Position numbers and translations under genes: made by a program. From NCBI RefSeq assembly GCF_019042275.1, contig NZ_JAHQCW010000028.1:1-64000 (forward strand): 64,000 nt of DNA, written 5' to 3'. The DNA is from Diplocloster agilis. GTDB taxonomy: Bacteria; Bacillota; Clostridia; Lachnospirales; Lachnospiraceae. Under the pieces are notes generated by a model. The model had not been told where the DNA came from. It did not search any database and was given only the letters and a program-made list of their open reading frames with translations. Shown in pieces: positions 26,675 to 36,185 of this stretch. The first letter of the stretch is position 1; every line of letters starts with the position of its first letter.

Positions 26675-27613
26675 TTAACTTTTTGCATCGATTAAAACGG
26701 CTGCTAAAATAACCACGCCTTTTACCACCGTCTGATAATAGGTAGATACATCTAACAAATTCAATGCATTATTTAACATACCGATGATCAATGCGCCGAC
26801 TATTGTAAATAAAATTCTTCCCTGTCCCCCTTTTAAAGAAGTTCCACCAATTACCGCAGCGGCGATTGCATCCATCTCATAACTTTGTCCTGCCAATGGC
26901 TGTGCGGAAGACAGCCGGCTTGTTACAATAATTCCAGCGATAGCAGCCATTAAACCACTGATCATATAAGCGATGATTTTTGTATTAGTTATGCTGATAC
27001 CAGATAACTTGGCTGCCTCCTCGTTTCCGCCTACCGCATAAATATGACGTCCGAAGGGGGTACTGCCCAGTACATAATACATGACAATAAAAATTGCTAT
27101 CATTATCACAATTGGCACCGGAATTACGGAAAATATTTTCCCACCGCCAATTAACTTAAACGCTTTATCCGACACACTAATCGGGCTTCCATTTGTCAGC
27201 AAATAGGTGGCCCCTCTGAAAATAGACATCATCGCCAACGTAACAATCATCGGCTGCAAATTCCATCTGGCAATGAATAGGCCGTTGGCAAATCCTACAC
27301 ATAAACCAACTAACAGCGCCGCAACCACTACTATTGCCGCCGAAAATCCCCTTTCCAGCATATAAGCCGCTATGGCGCCGGAAAATGCCAGTGTAGAACC
27401 TACGGAGATATCAATTCCCCCCGTTAAAATAACAACCGTAAGTCCTGCCGCTAATACCGCATTGATGGAGGTCTGATTTAAAATATTCATAATATTACTG
27501 AATCGCAAAAACCGGTTGTTTGCAAATCCAACTACGATAGCAAATACTACCATGATGATAACCGAGCGATACATGTTCCAGAATCGTCCTAATTTTTCTC
27601 TTGTCATCTTCAT
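26675..27613 (-). CDS. CUT2 sugar ABC transporter permease, RbsC-like
   Basis: A 312-residue multi-spanning membrane permease. Family motifs are VVILTGGIDISVGST (about 60-75), YAVGGNEEAAKLSGI and the late AAVIGGTSLKGGQGR coupling loop. The start overlaps the stop of the upstream ATPase (ATGA), indicating translational coupling. It forms the channel through which the sugar delivered by the adjacent lipoprotein enters. It is paralogous to, but clearly distinct from, the permeases at both ends of the window. Confidence 0.92.
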   Translation of the reverse strand: MKMTREKLGRFWNMYRSVIIMVVFAIVVGFANNRFLRFSNIMNILNQTSINAVLAAGLTVVILTGGIDISVGSTLAFSGAIAAYMLERGFSAAIVVVAALLVGLCVGFANGLFIARWNLQPMIVTLAMMSIFRGATYLLTNGSPISVSDKAFKLIGGGKIFSVIPVPIVIMIAIFIVMYYVLGSTPFGRHIYAVGGNEEAAKLSGISITNTKIIAYMISGLMAAIAGIIVTSRLSSAQPLAGQSYEMDAIAAAVIGGTSLKGGQGRILFTIVGALIIGMLNNALNLLDVSTYYQTVVKGVVILAAVLIDAKS

Positions 27614-29121
27614 ACACCTTCTTTTGGCTGGGATCCATCCCTCATAATCGTTTCCATAATCTTTTCCTGAGTTACGTCTTCATGCGTAAATCTTCCTTTG
27701 ATACGCCCTTCATGCATAACGATAACTTCATCACAAATTCCTAATATTTCCGGCATTTCTGAAGATATCATCAGAATTGCTTTTCCATTTCGCTTCATGA
27801 TATTGGTCAGATTATAAATTTCTTTTTTAGCTCCTACATCAATTCCCCTGGTTGGCTCGTCCAAAATCAAAAGCTCCGGCTCGCTCATAAGTCCCTTACT
27901 AAGTACAATTTTTTGCTGATTTCCACCACTTAGGTTCTTGGCCAACTGTTCCAGATTTGGGGTACGGATATTCATCTCCTTACGGTATTCTTCGCTAATT
28001 TTTCGTTCCTTTTTTCGATTTACTCTTCCGAACCTGACAATCTTTTTCAAACTGGACAGGGTAATGTTGGTTTTCACATCCTGGGATAAAATAAGGCCCT
28101 CCGCTTTACGGTCTTCCGACACATAGAAAATACCACTTTGGATTGCCTGTTTTGGAGACCGTATCTCTACTTGTTTCTGATTGAGCAAAACCTTGCCGCT
28201 TTGCTTTGGATATACCCCAAACAGTGTTTTCGCCAGTTCCGTTCTTCCTGCTCCAGCCAGGCCGGCAATTCCCACGATACTTCCTCTCTTCACAGAAAAA
28301 GAAATATCTTTTACATACTGGTTTGTCAGCCCCTCCACTTTTAGCACCACATCCTCGGTATCAGGAGACGGATCATACGGAAACAGATCGGTTAGCTGTC
28401 TGCCTACCATCATACGAACCAGTTCATCGTAGTCCAGGTCTTTTACCAGCCTTTCTCCAATCAACTGACCATCCCGCAGCACGGTAACCCTGTCACAAAT
28501 CTGAAATACTTCCTGTAACCTGTGTGTGATATACACAATCCCCTTGCCCTGTGCCCTCAGTTCTTCCACAATCGCCAAAAGACTATCTACATCATCATCC
28601 GGCAACGCGTCGGTTGGCTCATCCATGACGATAACATCACTATTTAGCGCCAACGCTTTTGCGATTTCAACCATCTGCTGCTTGGCAATCGAAAGCCCCT
28701 GCACCGGCCTTTTGGGATCGATCTCGGCATTGATCCATCCTAGTAATTCCTTAGACCCCTGAATCATAGCCTTTGTGTCCAAATGTCCCAGCTTGTTATG
28801 TAGTTCCCGTCCCATGTATATGTTTTCATATACTGTCATGTAAGGAACTAAATTCAGTTCCTGGTGAATAATGACTATCCCTTTCTGCGCAGCTTCCCGC
28901 GGATTTTGAAAGGCCACTTCTTGATTACGGTATCGAACGCTGCCTCCATCCCTTTGATAGACGCCTGTTAACACTTTCATCAAGGTACTTTTACCCGCCC
29001 CATTTTCACCTAATAAGGCTACCACCTCACCGCTTCGAACGGTAATTCCCGCATTATCCAAGGCAACGACTCCAGGAAATTCTTTTCTTATATTTTTCAT
29101 TTCCAGCAGTACTTCATTCAT
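27610..29121 (-). CDS. CUT2 sugar ABC transporter ATPase, RbsA-like
   Basis: A 503-residue double ABC ATPase. The N-half has Walker A GENGAGKST and Walker B VIVMDEPTDAL. The C-half has the typical non-canonical P-loop GLAGAGRTE, signature LSGGNQQK and ILDEPTRGIDVG. It is the first gene of the second LacI operon. The start ATG at 29121 lies 8 nt after AAGGAGGTG and 31 bp downstream of the operator palindrome. It pairs with the overlapping RbsC-like permease. Confidence 0.93.
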   Translation of the reverse strand: MNEVLLEMKNIRKEFPGVVALDNAGITVRSGEVVALLGENGAGKSTLMKVLTGVYQRDGGSVRYRNQEVAFQNPREAAQKGIVIIHQELNLVPYMTVYENIYMGRELHNKLGHLDTKAMIQGSKELLGWINAEIDPKRPVQGLSIAKQQMVEIAKALALNSDVIVMDEPTDALPDDDVDSLLAIVEELRAQGKGIVYITHRLQEVFQICDRVTVLRDGQLIGERLVKDLDYDELVRMMVGRQLTDLFPYDPSPDTEDVVLKVEGLTNQYVKDISFSVKRGSIVGIAGLAGAGRTELAKTLFGVYPKQSGKVLLNQKQVEIRSPKQAIQSGIFYVSEDRKAEGLILSQDVKTNITLSSLKKIVRFGRVNRKKERKISEEYRKEMNIRTPNLEQLAKNLSGGNQQKIVLSKGLMSEPELLILDEPTRGIDVGAKKEIYNLTNIMKRNGKAILMISSEMPEILGICDEVIVMHEGRIKGRFTHEDVTQEKIMETIMRDGSQPKEGV

Positions 29122-29151
29122 ATGGATAACACCTCCTTCTCCTCCTTTTTA

Positions 29152-29197
29152 GTCAAACGTTTGACCAAATGGTAAAAATCCACTTGCCTTATGACAA
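29152..29197 (-). promoter_or_regulatory. Promoter and operator of the second sugar operon
   Basis: On the minus strand, -35 TTGTCA (29192-29197), 17 bp, and -10 TACCAT (29169-29174). The perfect 14-bp palindrome GTCAAACGTTTGAC follows at 29152-29165. The operator lies between the -10 and the ribosome site, where LacI-type repressors block initiation. The weak promoter plus palindrome is a standard sugar-induced arrangement. Confidence 0.8.
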
Positions 29198-29216
29198 AAA
29201 ATGAACCCTGTAAATC

Positions 29217-30203
29217 CTACACAGATTCCCGCATAACCAGTTTGGGTTCCAACACCACATGAGGCTCTACTTCTTCCTTATTCAATATCTTCATTAACAT
29301 CTTAGTCGCTTCTACCCCCATCTGATTCCTGGGCTGTGCTATAGTTGTTAATGCTGGAATGCAATAACTAGCCAATGTGATATCATCAAATCCTACTATT
29401 GCCACGTCTTCCGGCACCCGATATCCCAAATCGGCTAAGGCTCTGATAACACCGAAGGCCATATAATCACTATTTGCAAAAATGCCGTCACAAATTTTTC
29501 CACCTCTGTAACTGAACAACCTCAGTGTCGCTTCATACCCTCCTTTTGGTGATATTTCCGTTTCTAAATATATTAAATCTTTATCGACTGACAAGCCGTA
29601 TTCTTTCATAGCCTGGCGGCATCCCTGGAGACGGTCTCTAACCGAAATTTTTCGATCAAATCCAATAAACGCTAAGTTTTTGCACCCTTTTTGCAATAAA
29701 AAGTTGGCCCCTATGTATCCGCCCATCACATTATCAATAGAAACCGTAAAACCATAATCTTGATCTACACGATCCACACTAATTACGGGTATGCTCAAAG
29801 CTTCTATCTGTTTATATCTATCCCCATCTGTACCCAACAGAATAATACCGTCTACATTTCTGTTTACAATTTCCCTCAGGTTTTCCTCTTCTATTTTGGG
29901 GTCATTTCTGGAATTGGAAACAATCGCAGAATAACCTTCTTTTGCCAATTCACTTTCAATTCCTGTAAGCACATCAATATAAAATATGTTGGTAAAGTCT
30001 GCAACCACTATTCCGATGGATTTCGTTTTGTTTATCTTTAAACTGCGTGCCGCTATATTCGGATGGTAATCAACTTCCTTTATGGCATCCATTATCTTCT
30101 TGTATGTTTCCGGACGTACCGTTTTTTTCCCATTAATAACATACGAAACTGTGCTAACAGAAACCCCGGCTAATTTTGCTACATCTTTTAGTGATCCCAT
30201 CAT
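29217..30203 (-). CDS. LacI-family transcriptional repressor of the second sugar operon
   Basis: A LacI/GalR regulator of about 328 residues. The helix-turn-helix is LKDVAKLAGVSVSTVSYVIN at the N-terminus, then a hinge (HPNIAARSL) and a sugar-binding-protein-like sensor domain. I place the start at the ATG pair at 30203/30200 behind AAAGGG. A longer frame back to 30281 would begin upstream of the gene's own promoter and is rejected. It has an autoregulatory near-palindrome (30253-30266) related to the perfect palindrome at 29152-29165 in front of the transporter genes, so it very likely controls both. Confidence 0.92.
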   Translation of the reverse strand: MMGSLKDVAKLAGVSVSTVSYVINGKKTVRPETYKKIMDAIKEVDYHPNIAARSLKINKTKSIGIVVADFTNIFYIDVLTGIESELAKEGYSAIVSNSRNDPKIEEENLREIVNRNVDGIILLGTDGDRYKQIEALSIPVISVDRVDQDYGFTVSIDNVMGGYIGANFLLQKGCKNLAFIGFDRKISVRDRLQGCRQAMKEYGLSVDKDLIYLETEISPKGGYEATLRLFSYRGGKICDGIFANSDYMAFGVIRALADLGYRVPEDVAIVGFDDITLASYCIPALTTIAQPRNQMGVEATKMLMKILNKEEVEPHVVLEPKLVMRESV

Positions 30204-30228
30204 GATTTTTGTACCCTTTCTTAGTTTC

Positions 30229-30266
30229 AATATAGTATAAACACGATGTTTTGTCAATCGTTTGAC
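30229..30266 (-). promoter_or_regulatory. Promoter and autoregulatory operator of the second lacI-like gene
   Basis: On the minus strand, -35 TTGACA (30252-30257) and -10 TATATT (30229-30234) are 17 bp apart. The -35 overlaps GTCAATCGTTTGAC (30253-30266). This is a one-mismatch version of the operator upstream of the transporter operon. Confidence 0.75.
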
Positions 30267-30335
30267 TAATCTTTTTTTCATTCGCGTAATAATCCTACGA
30301 ATCTCACAAATACTGTTATTACCTTTTGTCTATTT

Positions 30336-30503
30336 TTACCTGGGTTTTGTATTAGAGCGTTTATCTATTGCTCTGACTGTTTCCCCCACCTCTATAGAAA
30401 TTTCTAATAATTCCTCCGCCACCTGTGCAGATTTTATACGCATTACATTATCCCAGATGTCCTCTTTGGAATGAATAGTTTCTTTTACAGGCTTTTTTAT
30501 CAT
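30336..30503 (-). CDS. Small hypothetical protein
   Basis: A possible 55-residue acidic helical protein starting MIKKPVKETIHSKEDIWDNV, with no recognised domain. The ATG at 30503 has GAGGAGG about 11 nt upstream, a longish spacing. An upstream start at 30542 would add 13 mostly acidic residues. It lies downstream of the helicase gene of the Gabija-like pair on the same strand. It may be a real small gene or a leftover, and there is no functional clue. Confidence 0.35.
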   Translation of the reverse strand: MIKKPVKETIHSKEDIWDNVMRIKSAQVAEELLEISIEVGETVRAIDKRSNTKPR

Positions 30504-30628
30504 AGGCTCATTTTCCTCCTCTTCATAATAAATAGCGCACAACTTCTTCTTTATCAGCCAGTTCTACGACTTGTCTATTTTTTCAGTAGTATATAAACCT
30601 CTACAATGATATATGAAACACTTTAAAT

Positions 30629-32593
30629 TTAGAAATCGTTGTAGGATTTTCCCGTTCGTATCGGAAGTATTTCATAATCAACTCTTCCATTCTCTTCACA
30701 AACTTGATTATAATTATCTAAGGCCTTTTTTAATGAACTTACATCTAAGGCCTTTTTCAAATGAATATATAAGTCTACTTTTGCACGACTACACGCAACA
30801 TAGTACATTCTCGTAAATTCCTCTGAATTCTCTTCATTAAGGAGTTGCGGGTTTGAAAACATATTGGATAATGTGGTGTTATCTCTGTCCTTACGGCTAT
30901 TGGGTTCAAGGCTGACAATAACCTTTTCCCATTCACGTCCTTTTGCTTGATGGACAGTCATATAGCGGCTATCCTCTGAAAAAACTTCTGAAAAGAGTCT
31001 ATGCGATGTATCCCAACTGAGCAAAGAAACATTCGCCTTCAACTCATCTCTATCCTCGTCATCGAAAATCGGAATGGCAAATTTATCACTCCAAACCACT
31101 GATACAAGTTCGTTATAGATTTCTTGGTGTAACCGCAAACTAAATCTATTGATTATATCAACAGTCAAAGATTCTGATGATATGGTATCAAACACTTCAC
31201 TTGTAAGCCGTTTTAACTGTGCAAGAATTTTTGGTGTTAATTTCTTCGTATCAAAGTCTGTTAGTAGCGTAAGCGCAGCAATTATTTCAACCAGAGCACC
31301 TGTTTTATAACCATTCCAGAGCGTAAAAATAAACTTGAAAGCCCGTACCCAAGTCACATAGTTATGTTCAACAATATCGCTTCGTATATCAATCGGCGAA
31401 GTATAGTAGGCATTGTAAATTGCTTTCAAACATTTCTCTTGTTCTTCATTTATCCCCTGTATATAGGAAAATGCTGCTGCCCAAGTACGTGTAAGCACTA
31501 CGGCACCATCAGCAATAACAGAGTTTATCAACTGCTTGGCGGATGCATCTTCACCAGAGATAATATGAATTTTTGTCTTTTCTGCTGTTTCTTTTTCCTC
31601 ATCACTACTATAACACTTTTGACTATTCTGGATGACAGTTGGATCCGATTTGCGCAGAAAATTACATAAGTTAACTACATTAACAGTTGAACGCCTATTG
31701 TCACTAATTGTGTATTCATTCAAAACTCGATTTCCATCAATATTTAGGGCTAAAAATTGTGAGGGCTTTGCACCTTGAAAGCTATATATAGATTGTGCAA
31801 TATCGCCAATTGTTCCAATGATCGTTGATTTACTTCCAATCAGCTTGATTAGCAAGGTTTGTAGAGGGTTTGTATCTTGAAACTCATCAACAAAAATGAA
31901 TGGAAACTTAACTCTCGTGGTATAAAGCGCAAGATGATTTCGCTGCAATATACGATAACCAAAGTAAAGAATTTCATTATGCGTCAACTTTCTCGTTTTT
32001 GACCAAGCATATTGCTTTATGGGAATGATGTGACCGTCCTTAATCTGCTTTGATGCACGTAACTTTGCCGTTTTGTCAGCAAGATACGCAGCAATATCTA
32101 CTTCGACTTCACCCAATATTTTCTTGCTGTAAGATAATTCTTCGGTATCTCCCGTCACAGATTTTATGAACTCAAATATATCACTCTTATCTATGCCATG
32201 CAGTATACCCAATCCCTCAACTTGCGAGGTAATCTGACTTTTCCCCTTAATATCAATAGAAAAATCCTCCTGCATAATTTGCCGCAAGTCTTCTTGGAAC
32301 GGTTTAATTATATGCTCAATTATAAAACCATGAATTGTATGGGCTTCAACGGATGTCGAAAAACGATCAAGACGCCTCTTAATCTCGTCAACTCCCGCAT
32401 TTGTATAGGTAATACAAAGAACTTTCCTTGCTTTACTTTGTGCTACGAGTGGATAAGTAGTGACAATATTTTTTACGTTTTCCACGAGAAAATGTGTTTT
32501 TCCAGCACCAGGCCCGGCATATATCTTGATATGACTATCAAGCTGTTCCGGTGTCAGCAATTTACTTGAGTTTATTTTTGTAGACATAGCCAT
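30629..32593 (-). CDS. UvrD-like helicase, GajB-like (Gabija/class 2 OLD partner)
   Basis: A 654-residue superfamily 1A helicase. Motif I is AGPGAGKTHFL near residue 28, Walker B is FIFVDEFQDTNP, motif V is MTVHQAKGREWEKVIV, and motif VI lies in MYYVACSRAKVDLYI. It is coupled to the OLD-family nuclease upstream by a 22-bp overlap and has its own GGAGGG ribosome site. In Gabija systems a UvrD-like GajB acts with a GajA OLD nuclease to cut phage DNA when nucleotides run low. Both proteins here are longer than the characterised Bacillus pair, so I call it Gabija-like. Confidence 0.8.
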   Translation of the reverse strand: MAMSTKINSSKLLTPEQLDSHIKIYAGPGAGKTHFLVENVKNIVTTYPLVAQSKARKVLCITYTNAGVDEIKRRLDRFSTSVEAHTIHGFIIEHIIKPFQEDLRQIMQEDFSIDIKGKSQITSQVEGLGILHGIDKSDIFEFIKSVTGDTEELSYSKKILGEVEVDIAAYLADKTAKLRASKQIKDGHIIPIKQYAWSKTRKLTHNEILYFGYRILQRNHLALYTTRVKFPFIFVDEFQDTNPLQTLLIKLIGSKSTIIGTIGDIAQSIYSFQGAKPSQFLALNIDGNRVLNEYTISDNRRSTVNVVNLCNFLRKSDPTVIQNSQKCYSSDEEKETAEKTKIHIISGEDASAKQLINSVIADGAVVLTRTWAAAFSYIQGINEEQEKCLKAIYNAYYTSPIDIRSDIVEHNYVTWVRAFKFIFTLWNGYKTGALVEIIAALTLLTDFDTKKLTPKILAQLKRLTSEVFDTISSESLTVDIINRFSLRLHQEIYNELVSVVWSDKFAIPIFDDEDRDELKANVSLLSWDTSHRLFSEVFSEDSRYMTVHQAKGREWEKVIVSLEPNSRKDRDNTTLSNMFSNPQLLNEENSEEFTRMYYVACSRAKVDLYIHLKKALDVSSLKKALDNYNQVCEENGRVDYEILPIRTGKSYNDF

Positions 32594-34584
32594 TTCAGTC
32601 CCTCCTGTATGTAATTAGGAACACTCAAGGTGTTCGCCAATCCTTCATTTACAAGTATGTCAAGAGCAACATCACCTTTACAACCCTTGGCGTAATGCAA
32701 AAACAAGTTGGCAAAAAACAAGCGTTCAAACTCATCTTTATGGGCGGTATCATTCTGAATTGCTTGCTTATATGCATCTAGCCGCTCCTTTACAAGGGGT
32801 TGTGAGCGTCCATCTAATTCTGGCAGATGCATTTCCCATTTAGCAAAGTCAAATCCATATTCATCAACAAAGTCAGATATGGCTTTACTTGTTGGTATCT
32901 TGAATAACTCTAATAAAATAGCAGGATTATTAAAGTTACTAAGCAATAACTCATCTTCGAATGTGCGCCCACCATCCGACTGTGTTGATATGTGAAAATT
33001 GTCAATCAAAAAGCGATCATTAAGTTTCTGTATATGTTCAGGCACCGCCGTCTTATATGACTCGAAATCTGCAACTTTACCGTCTTCAAGCCATACAAAA
33101 TCGCAATCAGTTATGCACAGAATTTTTTTGCGAACAGCGTTGCCGTTAAACAACTCTATAAAATGTTCAAAATGCTTACCGCCAATTTCAACCACAGCAA
33201 TATGCTCGTCCTCGTAAGAGCAACCACACTTTTCCATAAACAATGGCATTAAAAGCCGCTCTGCGATACCCTCAACTAATATCACTTTATCAGCAAACAA
33301 CATATCCGAACGAGTGACATCGAGGAACTTTGTTAAGTGTTTTTTGGCTTTCTCTTTGTGCCTTTCAGATCCATCATTGTCAGTAAACTGTTCTGAGAGG
33401 CTCTGCTCTTTACAATCAACACAATCTCCGTTCCTATCATAGGCAATCATAAACATATTGTCGATTCCCGCTACGGCGGAGATGTTACTCGAATGTGTAG
33501 TAACAAATATCTGCTGATTAAGATTATCCTCTTGGTCTAACTTACGTAAATATTTAAATAGCTTGTATTGCAAAGCGGGGTGTAAATGCGCTTCGGGTTC
33601 TTCAAGTAGTAAAATTCGGAAGTCCCTGCCCGGACGGATTTCCGTTAGCTTTATCAGCATATAAATATTAATCAGGTTATTGTAACCCAATCCGTTATAA
33701 GTAAGCGGAACAATATAGTCAGATTTGGTGTCCTTTACTTCCGTTATATACGAATCTCCCACAGACACATTTGGACGAAGATTTTGAGAAATTGACACAT
33801 TGCCATGCGACAACCCGATATCATTGTTTTCGCTTTCAAATAATTTTTCTAACCGATCCAATACAGACTGGAGAATGTCTTTCATATCAGCAGCTACGGA
33901 ATCCCTCAGTTGTGCAATCGCAGTAGCATTTCCTTGATCTTTTGCGAAGGCATCAATTTCACGCTTTGTTTCCTTGTGAACATCATCACTGGTTCGCTCC
34001 GCACCAATAAATCTAATATCAAATATTTGTGTTGCATCTTTTTTATCTGCAATGGTATTACTAGCGGCATTACAATAAGTCCACGAATAGCGGTGTTCAA
34101 ACGATTTCAGAATGGTCATATATTTTCCAAATTCTTCATCTGCTATTTTTGCTACTTCACCTTTATAATCATTAAGAACCTTTTCATCCAGGGTACAAAT
34201 TGCTTTAATAGAAGCCGTAACATTGTAATTAGTTGTACCATCAGGTTTCTGTTGAAATTCTGTAATCTCGTTTATGCCAAGAAATGGCAGCAACCTAATA
34301 ATACTCTCGTCTTCTGTGTCTTCCTCAGAAATAGTATGACAAATAGTATACTCAATTGTAATCTGTGGCGCATCCTCGCGATATTTTGCTCCAAACCCAA
34401 GTAGGTCATTTTTATTAAAATCGTCAGCACAAATAGAAGGTTCATGCAACAATTTCACAGCAGTAAGTAGTCCTGTTTTGCCAGAATTATTCGCACCAAT
34501 TATAACGTTGAGTCCCTTGTGAAACTTCATGGTAAAATCCATAAAATTCCGATAGTTTTTTATTGAAATCCTCTGTATATACAT
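32572..34584 (-). CDS. OLD-family ATP-dependent nuclease, GajA-like
   Basis: A 670-residue class 2 OLD (overcoming lysogenization defect) protein. The N-terminal ABC-type ATPase has Walker A GANNSGKTGLL near residue 33 and D-box ILLLEEPEAHLHPALQ near 330. The C-terminal TOPRIM nuclease has VILVEGIAERLLMPLF near 435 (catalytic Glu) and CITDCDFVW near 492 (DxD metal site). The adjacent UvrD-like helicase defines the class 2/Gabija arrangement. The start ATG at 34584 opens the typical IKNYRNFMDF strand. All catalytic motifs look intact. Confidence 0.85.
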   Translation of the reverse strand: MYIQRISIKNYRNFMDFTMKFHKGLNVIIGANNSGKTGLLTAVKLLHEPSICADDFNKNDLLGFGAKYREDAPQITIEYTICHTISEEDTEDESIIRLLPFLGINEITEFQQKPDGTTNYNVTASIKAICTLDEKVLNDYKGEVAKIADEEFGKYMTILKSFEHRYSWTYCNAASNTIADKKDATQIFDIRFIGAERTSDDVHKETKREIDAFAKDQGNATAIAQLRDSVAADMKDILQSVLDRLEKLFESENNDIGLSHGNVSISQNLRPNVSVGDSYITEVKDTKSDYIVPLTYNGLGYNNLINIYMLIKLTEIRPGRDFRILLLEEPEAHLHPALQYKLFKYLRKLDQEDNLNQQIFVTTHSSNISAVAGIDNMFMIAYDRNGDCVDCKEQSLSEQFTDNDGSERHKEKAKKHLTKFLDVTRSDMLFADKVILVEGIAERLLMPLFMEKCGCSYEDEHIAVVEIGGKHFEHFIELFNGNAVRKKILCITDCDFVWLEDGKVADFESYKTAVPEHIQKLNDRFLIDNFHISTQSDGGRTFEDELLLSNFNNPAILLELFKIPTSKAISDFVDEYGFDFAKWEMHLPELDGRSQPLVKERLDAYKQAIQNDTAHKDEFERLFFANLFLHYAKGCKGDVALDILVNEGLANTLSVPNYIQEGLKWLCLQK

Positions 34585-35082
34585 TGGCTATCCTCCACTT
34601 TATTTTCCTACAACTTGTCTTTTATATCTCTGCTGCCCCGAAGAAGTCTTTTCAATAGCAGCCATACCACTATCTTCCATCTTGACAGAGTTAAGAAACA
34701 GCGATTAAAGTAGCAATCTGTCGCACCAGGAGATGCGGTTCCACTCATAACCTTTATAATTCTATTCCGATACGCTGTAGATCATTAGGAGTTCTATCTC
34801 CCCTGTCTCTTTTTCTGTCATGCTCTGTTGAACCTTGAAACCCACTGTCCGTTAAATGATACTACTCTAGTGTTACTTTCATATGCTTTAAAAACCTTAT
34901 GAAAAGCTTTCCATCAGTTTTTTTATGAATAGTTATGTGTTATGGAAAGTTTTTAAGAAAAATTAAATAATTATAATTTTTGTTGGTTTAATACTTTCCA
35001 TAATTCTGATTGAATTTACAATACGGGTAGCGTTTACTTAAATGGAAATCTTAGATATCATAAATATCGAAGGTAAACACAA
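34585..35082. other. AT-rich noncoding leader with inverted ATGGAAAG motifs
   Basis: About 500 bp without a plausible gene between the OLD gene and the decayed integrase. From about 34905 to 35000 there are repeated CTTTCCAT/ATGGAAAG boxes in both orientations, in a very AT-rich context. These could be arm-type binding sites or a promoter region for the integrase. No terminator or RNA gene is recognised. Confidence 0.3.
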
Positions 35083-35845
35083 ATGAACAACCCCTATCAA
35101 AATCTTTCTGCATTATATTCTCTTATGCCTGGAGCTGAAAACGCTATGTAAACTTAATTTCTCTAATTCCACTATCTGCCATCGTTGGGAAGTCTGGAAA
35201 CGTTATCTTAAGTATTCCATAAAAGATGACTTCCAGCCACAGTATTGGTATGACTTTTTGACACAAGTCTATGGGATTAAAGAAATACAGGAAGAACTCA
35301 CACTCAATCAGCGCACCGTGTGGGAAGCTTTTCAGACGCTCTATCAGTTTTATAAAGATGGATGTTTATAGCATTGGAGCCTGATCTGCACAAATACGGA
35401 AACAATTCCTACTCAATTTGCACCATTACGGATACGCTCCTTCAGAATTTAGAGACAAATGGGGATGTGCCGTCTACCATCTCAGATTATGCCAGAACGC
35501 TGCGGTGTCTAACTATGTTTCTTTAGCAGGAGCAGGTAGAATCCTTCCGTATACTTAAGCCAGAATATAACCCCCTTTATTGCGAACGTTGCCAGTTATC
35601 ATGGCCGTTCTGTTACCGCCCTGCTAAGGAGCTGAGGCAATTTTTCCGTTATCTGTACCTCAACGGATATCATGAAAAGGATTTATCCCTTTTTATACTT
35701 GAATCAAACCTCTTACGCTCCAGGGAACATCTTCCTTCAATATGGATTCTTGAAGATTTTGAAAAAATCCTGGGCTTCGTTGATATTGGTAATCCATTGG
35801 AAAAGTGATTATGCTATCATACTGATGGTTGCCCGCCTGGGACTC
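35083..35845 (+). pseudogene. Decayed tyrosine integrase
   Basis: Remnant of a tyrosine site-specific recombinase. An ATG at 35083 opens MNNPYQNLSALYSLMPG, soon interrupted by a stop. The frame then shifts, and further stretches such as STICHRWEVWKRYLKYS, VYGIKEIQEELTLNQRTV and AKELRQFFRYLYLNGY show the N-terminal SAM-like domain of integrases. The catalytic core begins with GNPLEK and, after another frameshift, SDYAIILMVARLGL. It stops just where the first catalytic Arg should follow, so the catalytic domain is missing. The sequence beyond 35845 instead resembles DNA downstream of rlmD. Several stops and shifts rule out activity. Confidence 0.75.
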
Positions 35846-35927
35846 CCCGTCCCATCCAGACGGAAACTTATCCACCTTTATTTTTTTAAAATACAGCTCC
35901 ATTTCCTCATATAATCTTGCAAACCTA

Positions 35928-35947
35928 CATAGAATCAAGCTTTCCGC
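35928..35947. repeat. Direct repeat at rlmD 3' end, distal copy (putative att remnant)
   Basis: CATAGAATCAAG, one mismatched base, then TTTCCGC. This matches 47971-47990 at 19 of 20 bases. The TCA within it is the minus-strand stop codon of the rlmD fragment here and of intact rlmD there. Weaker similarity extends about 90 bp to the left of both copies. It is interpreted as an attachment-site duplication. Confidence 0.5.
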
Positions 35948-36078
35948 TCCAGCAGCGCCACTGTTTCACAATGGCACGAGAGGACAGGAAGTACGTCTTT
36001 TGCTCCTTAGTTTGTCCGACTTAATCCACCACTGTTTTTAGTGTTGTGGTCGTAACAGGAAACATATCAACACCAATC
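35935..36078 (-). pseudogene. 3'-terminal fragment of an rlmD-like methyltransferase gene
   Basis: On the minus strand 36078-36050 encodes GVDMFP, and 35977-35935 encodes CHCETVALLERKA followed by a stop. Intact RlmD at 47978 ends GGVDMFPGTVHVETVTLLVRKP, so both pieces match its last ~20 residues. They are separated by about 75 bp of extra sequence. The fragment is too short to be functional. Its position next to a dead integrase suggests the far end of an element that recombined at an rlmD 3' end. Confidence 0.55.
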
Positions 36079-36185
36079 GAAAAATTTTGAGTTTCAACTA
36101 TTATTTACTTTCTTCAATATAACATCTACATGGTTCATTATATTTTCCATAGCATTTTCAGTAAGATGACTATTTGATTTTAGCT

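Noticed and set aside
30204-30281. N-terminal extension of the second LacI regulator
   Set aside because: The extension would start upstream of the gene's own -35/-10 and operator, and the helix-turn-helix normally begins within a few residues of the start.
35693-35938. An 81-codon minus-strand frame in the integrase remnant
   Set aside because: It is antisense to the recognisable integrase fragments and has no ribosome site or homology that I can see.
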